Positions 7,947 to 15,220 of a DNA stretch of 64,000 nucleotides are shown piece by piece. Positions within the stretch are counted from its first letter, which is position 1. Every line of letters starts with the position of its first letter. The notes under the pieces are model-generated. The model saw only the letters and a program-made list of their open reading frames with translations. It searched no databases and was not told the origin of the DNA. This DNA is from Stenotrophomonas africana (GTDB taxonomy: Bacteria; Pseudomonadota; Gammaproteobacteria; Xanthomonadales; Xanthomonadaceae). A program made the translations under genes and the position numbers. Where the stretch lies: assembly GCF_013004645.1 (NCBI RefSeq), contig NZ_JABEME010000006.1, positions 62,001 to 126,000 on the forward strand, in the 5' to 3' direction.

Positions 7947-8402
7947 TCAGTTCTCCGCGTCCTGAAGGGCGGCATGCAGTGTGTCGGTGATCCGCTGCAA
8001 TGCGGCACGATCATCGGCGGAGAGATGGTCGAGAAAATACCGGCGGACACCGGCAGCGTGCACCGGCCGTGCCGCGCGCAGCTGCGCGTGACCTTCTGCG
8101 GTCATGCGGATCACTACGACGTTTTCGCTGTCGGTATCGCGTTCGATCAGGCCACGGCCGGCCATGCGGGTCAGCTGGTGCGAGAGGCGCGTCTTGTCCC
8201 ATTCCAGGTAGTCCAGCAGTTCGCGCTGACGGCGGCAGCGATCCTTGGACTGGTTCAGCTCCATCAGCACGATGAAGTCGGCCCTTGAGAGCCCGGTGCT
8301 GCGGGTGATGTCCTGGACGATGCGGCCGGAGGTGATCTCGGCCATGCGCCGGAAGCCGCGCCAGGCGGCCCATTCGTCGGGTGTGATGCTGGGGGAGGTC
8401 AT
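7947..8402 (-). CDS. MarR-family repressor
   Basis: 151-residue MarR-type winged-helix regulator: DITRSTGLSRADFIVLMEL, DYLEWDKTRLSHQLTRMAGRGLIERD (recognition helix) and the wing SENVVVIRMTAEGHAQL. It is transcribed away from a flavin monooxygenase gene, and the shared 80-bp gap holds two dyads of the TTGAC-TCAA type. The start at 8402 is preferred because the longer ATG at 8432 lies inside the better operator. It probably represses itself and the monooxygenase; the inducer is unknown. Confidence 0.9.
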   Translation of the reverse strand: MTSPSITPDEWAAWRGFRRMAEITSGRIVQDITRSTGLSRADFIVLMELNQSKDRCRRQRELLDYLEWDKTRLSHQLTRMAGRGLIERDTDSENVVVIRMTAEGHAQLRAARPVHAAGVRRYFLDHLSADDRAALQRITDTLHAALQDAEN

Positions 8403-8423
8403 GGCCGAACGTTGCCGCGAGAA

Positions 8424-8439
8424 GGTTGACATGTCAACC
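8424..8439. promoter_or_regulatory. MarR operator, perfect palindrome
   Basis: GGTTGACATGTCAACC is a perfect 16-bp inverted repeat in the divergent promoter region between the MarR gene and the monooxygenase, 21 bp before the chosen MarR start. Its size and symmetry fit a MarR dimer site. Confidence 0.72.
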
Positions 8440-8452
8440 CGCCCGATCTACG

Positions 8453-8466
8453 GTTGACGTATCAAC
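8453..8466. promoter_or_regulatory. Second MarR-type operator, imperfect
   Basis: GTTGACGTATCAAC repeats the GTTGA/TCAAC half-sites of the upstream perfect palindrome, with centres 28 bp apart, and lies just before the monooxygenase start. Two sites on nearly the same face suggest co-operative binding. Confidence 0.62.
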
Positions 8467-8482
8467 TCACATGGATTGCGCC

Positions 8483-9577
8483 ATGCAGCACCCTCCCCGC
8501 ATCGCCGTCATCGGCGCAGGCCCCGCTGGCCTGACCGCTGCGCTCATCCTGCATCGCGGCGGTCACCGCGTGAGCGTGTACGAGGGCGAAGCATCCGGGC
8601 AGCAGCGCACACAAGGCGGCACGCTGGATCTGCACGACGATTCCGGGCAGGTGGCACTGCGGCGCGCGGGCCTGCTGGAGGCCTTCCGTGCGGTCGCACG
8701 GCATGAGGGGCAGGAGGCGCGGATGGGCGACCCGTGGTCCGGGGAGATCACCATCGGCGGGTTCGGGCCGGAGGGGAGCAAGGACAAGCCGGAGATCGAC
8801 CGCGGCGACCTGCGCCAGCTGCTGCTGGACGCGCTGCCGGCGGAAACGGTGCAGTGGGGCCACAGCCTGACCGAGCTGGTCCCTGCGCAGGCGAACGGCC
8901 ACAGCCTGCGTTTCGCCAACGGCGTGCAGCGCGAGGCGGACATCGTGATCGGTGCCGATGGCGCGTGGTCGAAAGTGCGCGCGGCCTTGAGTGCGTGCCA
9001 GCCGCTGCCCACCGGCATTACGTTTTTCGAGGGTTGGATCGAGCGGCCAGCAGCGGACATCGCAGCGATGGTCGGGCAGGGCAGCCTGTTCTGCTTTGGC
9101 GGCGAGGAGGCCCTGTTCGTGCAGCGCAACAGCCGCGATCGACTCTGCGTCTATGCGGCGCTGAAGTGCTCTTCCGAGTGGCTCGATGCGCAGATCGCGC
9201 AGCACGGCATGCGTACGCTGGTGACAGGCCGCTATGCCGGGTGGGCCCCGAATCTTCGGCGCGTGCTGGAGGCTTGCACGGACTTCGTGCGGCGCCCGAT
9301 CTACAGCCTGCCGGCGGATTTCCACTGGCCCCCGCGCGATGGTGTGACCCTGATCGGCGATGCGGCGCATCTGATGCCGCCGGTGGGCGTGGGCGTGAAC
9401 CTGGCGATGCTGGACGCGTCGGATGTGGCGATGGCGTTGTGTGCGCAGCCGGATGCGATCAGCGCGATGCACGATGCCGAAGCGGTGGTCTGCGAACGCG
9501 CCCGCGCGTTGATGCCCGATGCCATCGAGGGGTTCCAGCGCTGGTTCATTAGCGAAAGGGATGCGCCACGCGGTTGA
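8483..9577 (+). CDS. FAD-dependent monooxygenase, TetX-like
   Basis: About 364 residues of the class A flavin monooxygenase family. Seen: FAD-binding IAVIGAGPAGLTAALIL at the N-terminus, GGTLDLHDDSGQVALRRAGLL followed by KPEIDRGDLRQLLLDAL (both very TetX-like), and the second FAD motif LIGDAAHLMPPVGVGVNLAM. TetX hydroxylates tetracyclines; whether this protein does cannot be told, and the TetX-type FAGQG loop reads VGVG here. Divergent from a MarR gene with two operators between, so expression is probably inducible. ATG 8483 or 8471 are both possible starts; neither has a strong ribosome binding site. Confidence 0.85.
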   Translation: MQHPPRIAVIGAGPAGLTAALILHRGGHRVSVYEGEASGQQRTQGGTLDLHDDSGQVALRRAGLLEAFRAVARHEGQEARMGDPWSGEITIGGFGPEGSKDKPEIDRGDLRQLLLDALPAETVQWGHSLTELVPAQANGHSLRFANGVQREADIVIGADGAWSKVRAALSACQPLPTGITFFEGWIERPAADIAAMVGQGSLFCFGGEEALFVQRNSRDRLCVYAALKCSSEWLDAQIAQHGMRTLVTGRYAGWAPNLRRVLEACTDFVRRPIYSLPADFHWPPRDGVTLIGDAAHLMPPVGVGVNLAMLDASDVAMALCAQPDAISAMHDAEAVVCERARALMPDAIEGFQRWFISERDAPRG

Positions 9578-9698
9578 TGACCGGTCGAAGCATGGGTCTC
9601 CACGCGCCTGCGTCACTGGGTCGCAGGCGGGCTGAAGCATGCGGTACATCGGTTCGGCGCTAGAGTGGGAACGATCCCCCTCCAGGAAGGAGCAACGC

Positions 9699-11468
9699 AT
9701 GTACTACAGCAGTGGCAATTACGAAGCCTTCGCGCGCCCGCGCAAGCCCGCCGGTGTCGATGACAAGCGCGCATGGTTCGTCGGTTCGGGTCTGGCCTCG
9801 CTGGCTGGCGCCGCGTTCCTGGTGCGTGATGGGCGCATGGCCGGTGAGCGCATCACCATTGTTGAACAGCAGCAGATTCCCGGCGGCGCGCTGGATGGCC
9901 TGAAGGTGCCGGAAAAGGGCTTTGTGATCCGCGGCGGCCGCGAGATGGAAGATCATTTCGAGTGCCTGTGGGACCTGTTTCGCTCGATTCCATCGCTGGA
10001 GATTGAAGATGCCAGCGTGCTGGACGAGTTCTACTGGTTGAACAAGGACGACCCGAACTATTCGCTGCAGCGCGCCACCATCAATCGCGGCGAAGATGCA
10101 CACACCGATGGGTTGTTTACCCTGAGCGAACAGGCACAGAAGGACATCATCGCGCTGTTCCTGGCCACCCGGCAGGAGATGGAGAACAAGCGCATCAACG
10201 AAGTGCTGGGCCGCGACTTCCTGGACAGCAATTTCTGGCTGTACTGGCGCACCATGTTCGCGTTCGAGGAATGGCATTCAGCGCTGGAGATGAAGCTGTA
10301 CCTGCATCGCTTCATCCACCACATCGGCGGCCTGCCGGATTTCTCGGCGTTGAAGTTCACCAGGTACAACCAGTACGAATCGCTGGTGCTGCCGTTGGTG
10401 AAATGGTTGCAGGAGCAGGGCGTGGTGTTCCAGTACGGCACCGAAGTGACCGACGTCGACTTCGATCTGCAGCCGGACCGCAAGCAGGCCACGCGCATCC
10501 ATTGGATGCATGACGGTGTAGCCGGTGGCGTGGATCTCGGCAAGGATGATCTGCTGTTCATGACCATCGGTTCGCTGACCGAGAATTCGGACAACGGCGA
10601 TCACCACACCGCAGCGCGCCTGAACGAAGGCCCGGCGCCTGCCTGGGACCTGTGGCGACGCATTGCCGCGAAGGATGCCGCGTTCGGGCGTCCGGATGTG
10701 TTCGGCGCGCACATTCCGGAAACCAAGTGGGAATCGGCAACGGTGACCACGCTGGATGCACGCATTCCGGCCTACATCCAGAAGATCGCCAAGCGCGATC
10801 CGTTCAGTGGCAAGGTAGTGACCGGCGGCATCGTCAGCGTGCGTGACTCGCGCTGGCTGATGAGCTGGACGGTGAACCGTCAGCCGCATTTCAAGAACCA
10901 GCCCAGGGACCAGATCGTGGTCTGGGTGTACTCGCTGTTTGTGGATACGCCCGGCGACTACGTGAAGAAGCCGATGCAGGACTGCACCGGCGAGGAGATC
11001 ACCCGGGAATGGCTGTATCACCTGGGCGTGCCGGTGGAAGAGATCGATGAGCTGGCCGCGACCGGCGCGAAGACAGTGCCGGTGATGATGCCGTACATCA
11101 CGGCGTTCTTCATGCCACGCCAGGCAGGTGACCGCCCGGACGTGGTGCCGGAAGGTGCGGTGAACTTCGCCTTCATCGGTCAGTTCGCTGAATCGAAACA
11201 GCGCGACTGCATCTTCACTACCGAGTACTCGGTGCGCACGCCGATGGAGGCGGTGTACACCTTGCTGGGGATCGAGCGTGGCGTGCCGGAGGTGTTCAAT
11301 TCCACGTATGACGTGCGCTCGCTGCTGGCCGCGACCGGACGCCTGCGTGATGGCAAGGAACTGGACATTCCCGGGCCAGCGTTCCTGCGCAACCTGCTGA
11401 TGAACAAGCTGGACAAGACCCAGATCGGCGGGCTGCTTCGCGAGTTCAAGCTGGTGCAGGAGGACTGA
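9699..11468 (+). CDS. ohyA: Oleate hydratase
   Basis: 589-residue FAD-dependent hydratase (former myosin-cross-reactive antigen family), which adds water to cis-9 fatty acids such as oleate to give 10-hydroxystearate. Seen: YYSSGNYEAFARPRKP, the FAD motif FVGSGLASLAGAAFLVRDG, EQQQIPGGALDG, GGREMEDHFECLWDL, and the later SWTVNRQPHFKNQP and FIGQFAESKQRDCIFTTEYS, all hallmarks of the family. Length is normal. AGGAAGGAG precedes the ATG. It stands alone, possibly a detoxification enzyme for host unsaturated fatty acids. Confidence 0.96.
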   Translation: MYYSSGNYEAFARPRKPAGVDDKRAWFVGSGLASLAGAAFLVRDGRMAGERITIVEQQQIPGGALDGLKVPEKGFVIRGGREMEDHFECLWDLFRSIPSLEIEDASVLDEFYWLNKDDPNYSLQRATINRGEDAHTDGLFTLSEQAQKDIIALFLATRQEMENKRINEVLGRDFLDSNFWLYWRTMFAFEEWHSALEMKLYLHRFIHHIGGLPDFSALKFTRYNQYESLVLPLVKWLQEQGVVFQYGTEVTDVDFDLQPDRKQATRIHWMHDGVAGGVDLGKDDLLFMTIGSLTENSDNGDHHTAARLNEGPAPAWDLWRRIAAKDAAFGRPDVFGAHIPETKWESATVTTLDARIPAYIQKIAKRDPFSGKVVTGGIVSVRDSRWLMSWTVNRQPHFKNQPRDQIVVWVYSLFVDTPGDYVKKPMQDCTGEEITREWLYHLGVPVEEIDELAATGAKTVPVMMPYITAFFMPRQAGDRPDVVPEGAVNFAFIGQFAESKQRDCIFTTEYSVRTPMEAVYTLLGIERGVPEVFNSTYDVRSLLAATGRLRDGKELDIPGPAFLRNLLMNKLDKTQIGGLLREFKLVQED

Positions 11469-11531
11469 GCGGGGCGCGGGTAGCGCCGGGCCATGCCCGG
11501 CGAGCCCAGCAGCGGGAAGTTGACAGCGAGT

Positions 11532-11549
11532 CAACCTACTAGTAGGTTG
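11532..11549. promoter_or_regulatory. TetR operator upstream of its own gene
   Basis: CAACCTACTAGTAGGTTG, a perfect 18-bp palindrome ending 5 bp before the TetR start codon. The 14-bp core ACCTACTAGTAGGT recurs upstream of the next gene, so both are probably bound by the same TetR. Confidence 0.8.
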
Positions 11550-11554
11550 GCGAC

Positions 11555-12142
11555 ATGAAAGAGTCGCTCTCGCCCAAGGCCCAGGAGATCCTGGCCCACG
11601 CCCGTACGCTGCTGGAGGCCGGTGGCTACAACGGCTTCAGCTATGCGGACGTTTCGGCGCGGGTGAACATCAGCAAGGCCAGCATCCATCACCACTTCCC
11701 CAGCAAGGCAGACCTGGTGCGCACGGTGGTTGAACTGTACCGGGCCGAGGCGCGCGAAGGCCTGGCGCTGCTGGACCGGCAGCTGGCCGACCCGCTGCAG
11801 GAGCTCAACGCCTATGTGGATTACTGGTCCAGCTGTATTGCGGGCGGCACGTCGTCGTTCTGCATCTGCGCGATGCTGGCGGCAGAGGCACCAATGATCC
11901 CTGCTGAGATTGCCGATGAGGTGCGCGGGCATTTCGAGGATCTGAGCGGGTGGCTGACGGTGACGCTGGAGAAGGGCGCGGCGCAGGGCCAGTTGCGCCT
12001 GCAGGGTTCCCCTGCAGACGAGGCCAAGGCGTTCATGTCGTCGGTGCATGGTGCGATGCTGGCCGCGCGCGGTTTCGGTGATGCGGCGACGTTCGCGGCA
12101 CTGGCGCGATTGGCCATTGCGCGGGTGAGCGCGACTGCCTGA
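11555..12142 (+). CDS. TetR/AcrR-family regulator
   Basis: 195-residue TetR protein. N-terminal DNA-binding domain: LSPKAQEILAHARTLLEAGGYNGFSYADVSARVNISKAS and SIHHHFPSKADLVRTVV. The ligand domain contains SFCICAMLAAEAPMIP, with two cysteines that resemble the YcdC/RutR-AefR-like group rather than classical TetR. A perfect palindrome sits in its own leader and again before the following membrane-protein gene, so a simple two-promoter circuit is likely. Inducer not known. Confidence 0.92.
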   Translation: MKESLSPKAQEILAHARTLLEAGGYNGFSYADVSARVNISKASIHHHFPSKADLVRTVVELYRAEAREGLALLDRQLADPLQELNAYVDYWSSCIAGGTSSFCICAMLAAEAPMIPAEIADEVRGHFEDLSGWLTVTLEKGAAQGQLRLQGSPADEAKAFMSSVHGAMLAARGFGDAATFAALARLAIARVSATA

Positions 12143-12196
12143 CATGACTGTGGTGGGGCCTGCGGCGACGTGGGCCTTCTTTTTGAACCATTAGCC

Positions 12197-12212
12197 TACC
12201 TACTAGTAGGTA
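12197..12212. promoter_or_regulatory. Second copy of the TetR operator
   Basis: TACCTACTAGTAGGTA, a perfect 16-bp palindrome sharing the core CCTACTAGTAGG with the site before the TetR gene. It overlaps an AT-rich stretch (tatatttaac) that could be the -10 region for the downstream membrane-protein gene. Confidence 0.8.
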
Positions 12213-12234
12213 TATTTAACTCTGGAGATGTTCC

Positions 12235-12735
12235 ATGTCGCACTCTCTGTCCCCCTTGGGCGTGATCCACACGGCAGTCAGCCTGGTACCGGTGTTCGCC
12301 GGCCTGTATGCCTTCATTCGCCATCGCGCGATCGACCCAGCCACACGTTCCGGCAAGTTGTACCTGCTCGGACTGGTGCTGTCGGTGGCCACGTCGTTCA
12401 CCGTGTCCAGCACGGGCGGGATCAACCCCGGCCACGCATTTGGGGTGATCGTGCTGCTGGTGGCATTCGGCGGCGTGCTGGCCGCCCGGCTGCGCTGGCT
12501 GGGGCGCGCAGCGCGTTACCTGTCAACGTTCGCGCTGTCTTTCAGCTTCCTGCTGTCGTTGGTACCCGGCGTCAATGAAACGCTGACCCGCTTGCCGGCA
12601 GCGCATCCGATTGCTGCGGCGCCGATGTCCCCGGTGGTGCTGCAGACGCTGCTGGGGTTGGCGGTGGCGTTTGTGATCGGCTTTGCGGCGCAGTGCTGGC
12701 GCATGCGGTTTCAGGCGGTTTGCAGGCGAACTTGA
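12235..12735 (+). CDS. Small polytopic membrane protein under TetR control
   Basis: 166-residue protein with about four to five membrane spans (LGVIHTAVSLVPVFAGLYAF; LYLLGLVLSVATSFTV; FGVIVLLVAFGGVLAA; LSFSFLLSLVPG; LLGLAVAFVIGFAA). The motif TRSGKLYLLGLVLS before helix 2 recalls DUF2306-type proteins, a weak match. GGAGAT precedes the start. A perfect TetR operator just upstream ties it to the preceding regulator. Transport or stress role is possible but not shown. Confidence 0.75.
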   Translation: MSHSLSPLGVIHTAVSLVPVFAGLYAFIRHRAIDPATRSGKLYLLGLVLSVATSFTVSSTGGINPGHAFGVIVLLVAFGGVLAARLRWLGRAARYLSTFALSFSFLLSLVPGVNETLTRLPAAHPIAAAPMSPVVLQTLLGLAVAFVIGFAAQCWRMRFQAVCRRT

Positions 12736-12746
12736 GCAGATGCGCC

Positions 12747-13214
12747 TCAGTCCCGCACCGCGAGTGCAGCCAGCAGCGACTGCGGTTCGATCAGCGCAGC
12801 CGAACGTGCGGAATCGATCTGGACGTGGCGGCTGCAGAAGTTGAACGATCGACCTTGGGCAGGCGCGGATACGTCTGGAGATGCGTCTGGCGTCTCGATC
12901 TGCAGCACCTCGTCAACAGCCAGTGCCAGCGTTGAAGTGCCTGCCTTGATCAACAGCATGGCCGGGCATCCACCCTCGAATGCCGGTTGACCGCTCATGC
13001 TGCACAGGTCGGCCACCGGCAACGCTTGCCCGCGCACCTCCAGGGTCGGCCTGCCCGGATGATCTACCGGGCCGAACCTTTCCGGGCCGCGTATTTCGAT
13101 GGCTGCCCGCACGTCGATCGCGAACAGGGCCGTGCCTGCACGCATGACGACGATTTCGAACAGGTCAGCGGGCAATTCGCGTGCGTTCGTTGATGAATGA
13201 GCGGGTGGAGACAT
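12747..13214 (-). CDS. CheW-domain protein
   Basis: 155-residue stand-alone CheW-like scaffold: FEIVVMRAGTALFAIDVRAAIEIRG, HPGRPTLEVRGQALPVADLC, LLIKAGTSTLALAVDEVLQIETP. CheW proteins link chemoreceptors to the CheA kinase. No receptor or kinase gene is adjacent; the upstream neighbour encodes a BLUF photoreceptor 97 bp away on the same strand. ATG 13214 is favoured on length, since upstream codons read as low-complexity Pro/Arg sequence, but no strong ribosome binding site is seen. Confidence 0.82.
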   Translation of the reverse strand: MSPPAHSSTNARELPADLFEIVVMRAGTALFAIDVRAAIEIRGPERFGPVDHPGRPTLEVRGQALPVADLCSMSGQPAFEGGCPAMLLIKAGTSTLALAVDEVLQIETPDASPDVSAPAQGRSFNFCSRHVQIDSARSAALIEPQSLLAALAVRD

Positions 13215-13311
13215 GCTGTGGGCGTGGAGAAGACCGTGGGGAGGACGCTTTGAATGATGACGGCCGCAGGGGTTACATGGCCGCGCGGGCCCGCGCGCGC
13301 ACGGCGGCGGT

Positions 13312-13755
13312 TCAGGTGCATCCGGCGGTTGCGCGTCGTGCACCGGCGGTGCCGATGCGCGGAAAGTGCGGACGCAGCAGGCCGACGAGCTGATCCATGC
13401 CGGGAACGGAGTGGCCAAACTCGTCCCATCGCGCATTGACCAGGCCGGACACCACGATCTGCCCGGTCTCGATGTGGGTCATGGCCCAGTACGGAACGGC
13501 ACGGGTACTGATCGCCATGTCCAGTACCGGCACGATGGCAGCATGCGAACGGCTGTCATGGATGCGGCGCCTGACCGCCTCCAGGCCGTCGGGCGGGCCT
13601 TCGATGTACTGGAAAAACCGCTGCCCGTCGACGAGCAGCGCTCCGGTGACGTCCACCCGGCGATTGAACGCGGCAGAGCCCGAGACGATCTGGCGGAGGG
13701 TTTCATCGGAAAGCCCAGCCGACCTGTGGCTGGAGTAAGCAAATGCGTGGAGCAT
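13312..13755 (-). CDS. BLUF-domain blue-light sensor
   Basis: 147-residue single-domain BLUF protein binding FAD. Seen: HAFAYSS with the key Tyr (residue 7), AAFNRRVDVTGALLVDG with Asn31, and RFFQYIEGPPDGLEAV with Gln49, the triad that rearranges on blue-light absorption; then VLDMAISTRAVPYWAM, which carries the Trp/Met-containing beta5 region. No output domain is fused, so a partner protein is needed. The adjacent CheW-like gene is an obvious candidate. Length is normal for short BLUF proteins. Confidence 0.92.
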   Translation of the reverse strand: MLHAFAYSSHRSAGLSDETLRQIVSGSAAFNRRVDVTGALLVDGQRFFQYIEGPPDGLEAVRRRIHDSRSHAAIVPVLDMAISTRAVPYWAMTHIETGQIVVSGLVNARWDEFGHSVPGMDQLVGLLRPHFPRIGTAGARRATAGCT

Positions 13756-13850
13756 GGAAGGGGCTTCGTGTGACGCCCATCACTATACGTGGGTCTCCAC
13801 CGTCCGCCGTGAGCCTTTTCTCACGTGGCGCTGGAGAGCGCTGAGTTGGA

Positions 13851-14852
13851 TCAGCAGCCCACCAGCCGATCCGCGCCAATACCGCCGCGATGCTGGCTGC
13901 GGTACTCGGTAGGGCTCGCAGCGACCTGACCTCGGAAGTGCCGTCGGAAGGATTCCTGCGAACCAAAGCCGGCCTGTTCTGCAATCCACTGCAGCGGCCG
14001 GTCAGTGGTTTCCAGCAGTTCGCGGGCGAAGGCCACGCGCTCGCGGATCAGCCAGTCGATCGGCGACAGGCCCGTGGCTTCCAGAAACTGCCGCTGCAAG
14101 GTGCGTTGGCTGAGTGCAGCCTGCTCGGCGAGACTGCCCAGTGAATGGGGCTCGCGCAGGTTGCGGCGCATCCACTCCATGAGTTTCGCCAGACGCGTCG
14201 GTTCCCCGTTGGGGATCGCGCGGCTGACGCGCTGGCTGCGCCCGGCATCGCGCCACGGTGCCAGCACCAGCCGCTCGGCGACCAGGTTGGCCACGCGTGC
14301 GCCGTAGTCCTTGCGCACCATGTGCAGCATCATGTCCATGCCGGTGGCTGAGCCGGCCGAGGTGATGATGCTGCCAGTATCCACATAGAGCACATCCTCG
14401 CGCACATCAATGCGCGGGAAGTCGCGTGCCAGCGCTTCGGTGAGGCGCCAGTGGGTGGTGGCCTGGCGGCCATCGAGCAGCCCGGCCCAGGCCAGCACGA
14501 AGGCACCGGAGCAGATCGAGGCGATGCGCGCGCCACGGGCATGGGCACGGATGAGCGCATCGAGCAGTGCCTGCGCTGGGCGCTCGCTGGGTTCGCGCCA
14601 ACCGGGGATGACGATGATGTCGGCGTCGTCGACGGCATCGAGCGCGTAGGGCAGCTGCACTTGGGTACCACCGAGCATGCGCAGTGCACCGGGCTCGCCT
14701 GCGCAGAGCTGGGTGCGGTACCAGGCCACGCCGAGTTCCGGCCGCACGGGTGCGAACAGGCCGACCGCGCAGCCGAACTCGAACAGCCCCTGGCCGTGGC
14801 AGGCGACGATGGCGACGAGCGGCGCGTTGGGATCGGCGGATGGGCTGGGCAT
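13851..14852 (-). CDS. ftrA: GlxA/FtrA-type AraC-family regulator
   Basis: 333 residues: an N-terminal DJ-1/PfpI-like domain (VAIVACHGQGLFEFGCAVGLF, ADIIVIPGW, ASICSGAFVLAWAGLLDGR with the nucleophile-elbow Cys) and a C-terminal AraC double helix-turn-helix (SLGSLAEQAALSQRTLQRQFLEATG and PLQWIAEQAGFGSQESFRRHFR). This layout matches FtrA/GlxA regulators. Target genes are unknown. It is divergent from the TonB receptor gene, with a REP pair in the gap. Confidence 0.9.
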   Translation of the reverse strand: MPSPSADPNAPLVAIVACHGQGLFEFGCAVGLFAPVRPELGVAWYRTQLCAGEPGALRMLGGTQVQLPYALDAVDDADIIVIPGWREPSERPAQALLDALIRAHARGARIASICSGAFVLAWAGLLDGRQATTHWRLTEALARDFPRIDVREDVLYVDTGSIITSAGSATGMDMMLHMVRKDYGARVANLVAERLVLAPWRDAGRSQRVSRAIPNGEPTRLAKLMEWMRRNLREPHSLGSLAEQAALSQRTLQRQFLEATGLSPIDWLIRERVAFARELLETTDRPLQWIAEQAGFGSQESFRRHFRGQVAASPTEYRSQHRGGIGADRLVGC

Positions 14853-14951
14853 GGCTTGATGCTACGGGTGGTGATGTGCGCCGCAGAGTGCTGCGCGGGC
14901 ATGAGGTGATGCCTGTGGAGCATGTGTACGGGGGCATTCGTCTGGCTTGGG

Positions 14952-15060
14952 CACCCGACGGGGTAGAGTCGACTGTTAGTCGACTATCGCGCGCAGCGCG
15001 GGCTTCCAGGCGGTATCGCCAACAGCAGTGGACTAACAGTCGACTCTACACCGTCGGGTG
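14952..15060. repeat. Paired inverted REP elements (GTAG type)
   Basis: GTAGAGTCGACTGTTAGTCGACT at 14963-14985 faces its inverse at about 15026-15049, and outer flanks CACCCGACGG and CCGTCGGGTG are also inverted, so the 109-bp unit can fold into one long cruciform or hairpin. The rest of the 368-bp gap from 14853 to 15220 holds no gene that I can support; a promoter for the TonB receptor must lie there. Confidence 0.88.
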
Positions 15061-15220
15061 TCGTCCGCCGCCGGCCGCGTGCGCAGCCCCGCCTAACCTC
15101 ATTACCAGCAGTCATGTGGGTGGCCGGATATGACGGTTGGGTGACGCGATCCCGCCTGTTGCCGTGGGTGAACAGGCCCTTGAATGGAAGCGTGTTTCCG
15201 GCCCACCCCCACGAGCCCCC

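Noticed and set aside
12166-12187. GGCC-rich stretch with a T-run after the TetR gene, a possible terminator
   Set aside because: The stem is only four self-complementary bases with a long loop; too weak to call.
12747-13436. Longer form of the CheW-like gene with 74 extra N-terminal residues
   Set aside because: The extension is Pro/Arg/Ala-rich, overlaps the end of the BLUF gene and lacks any domain.
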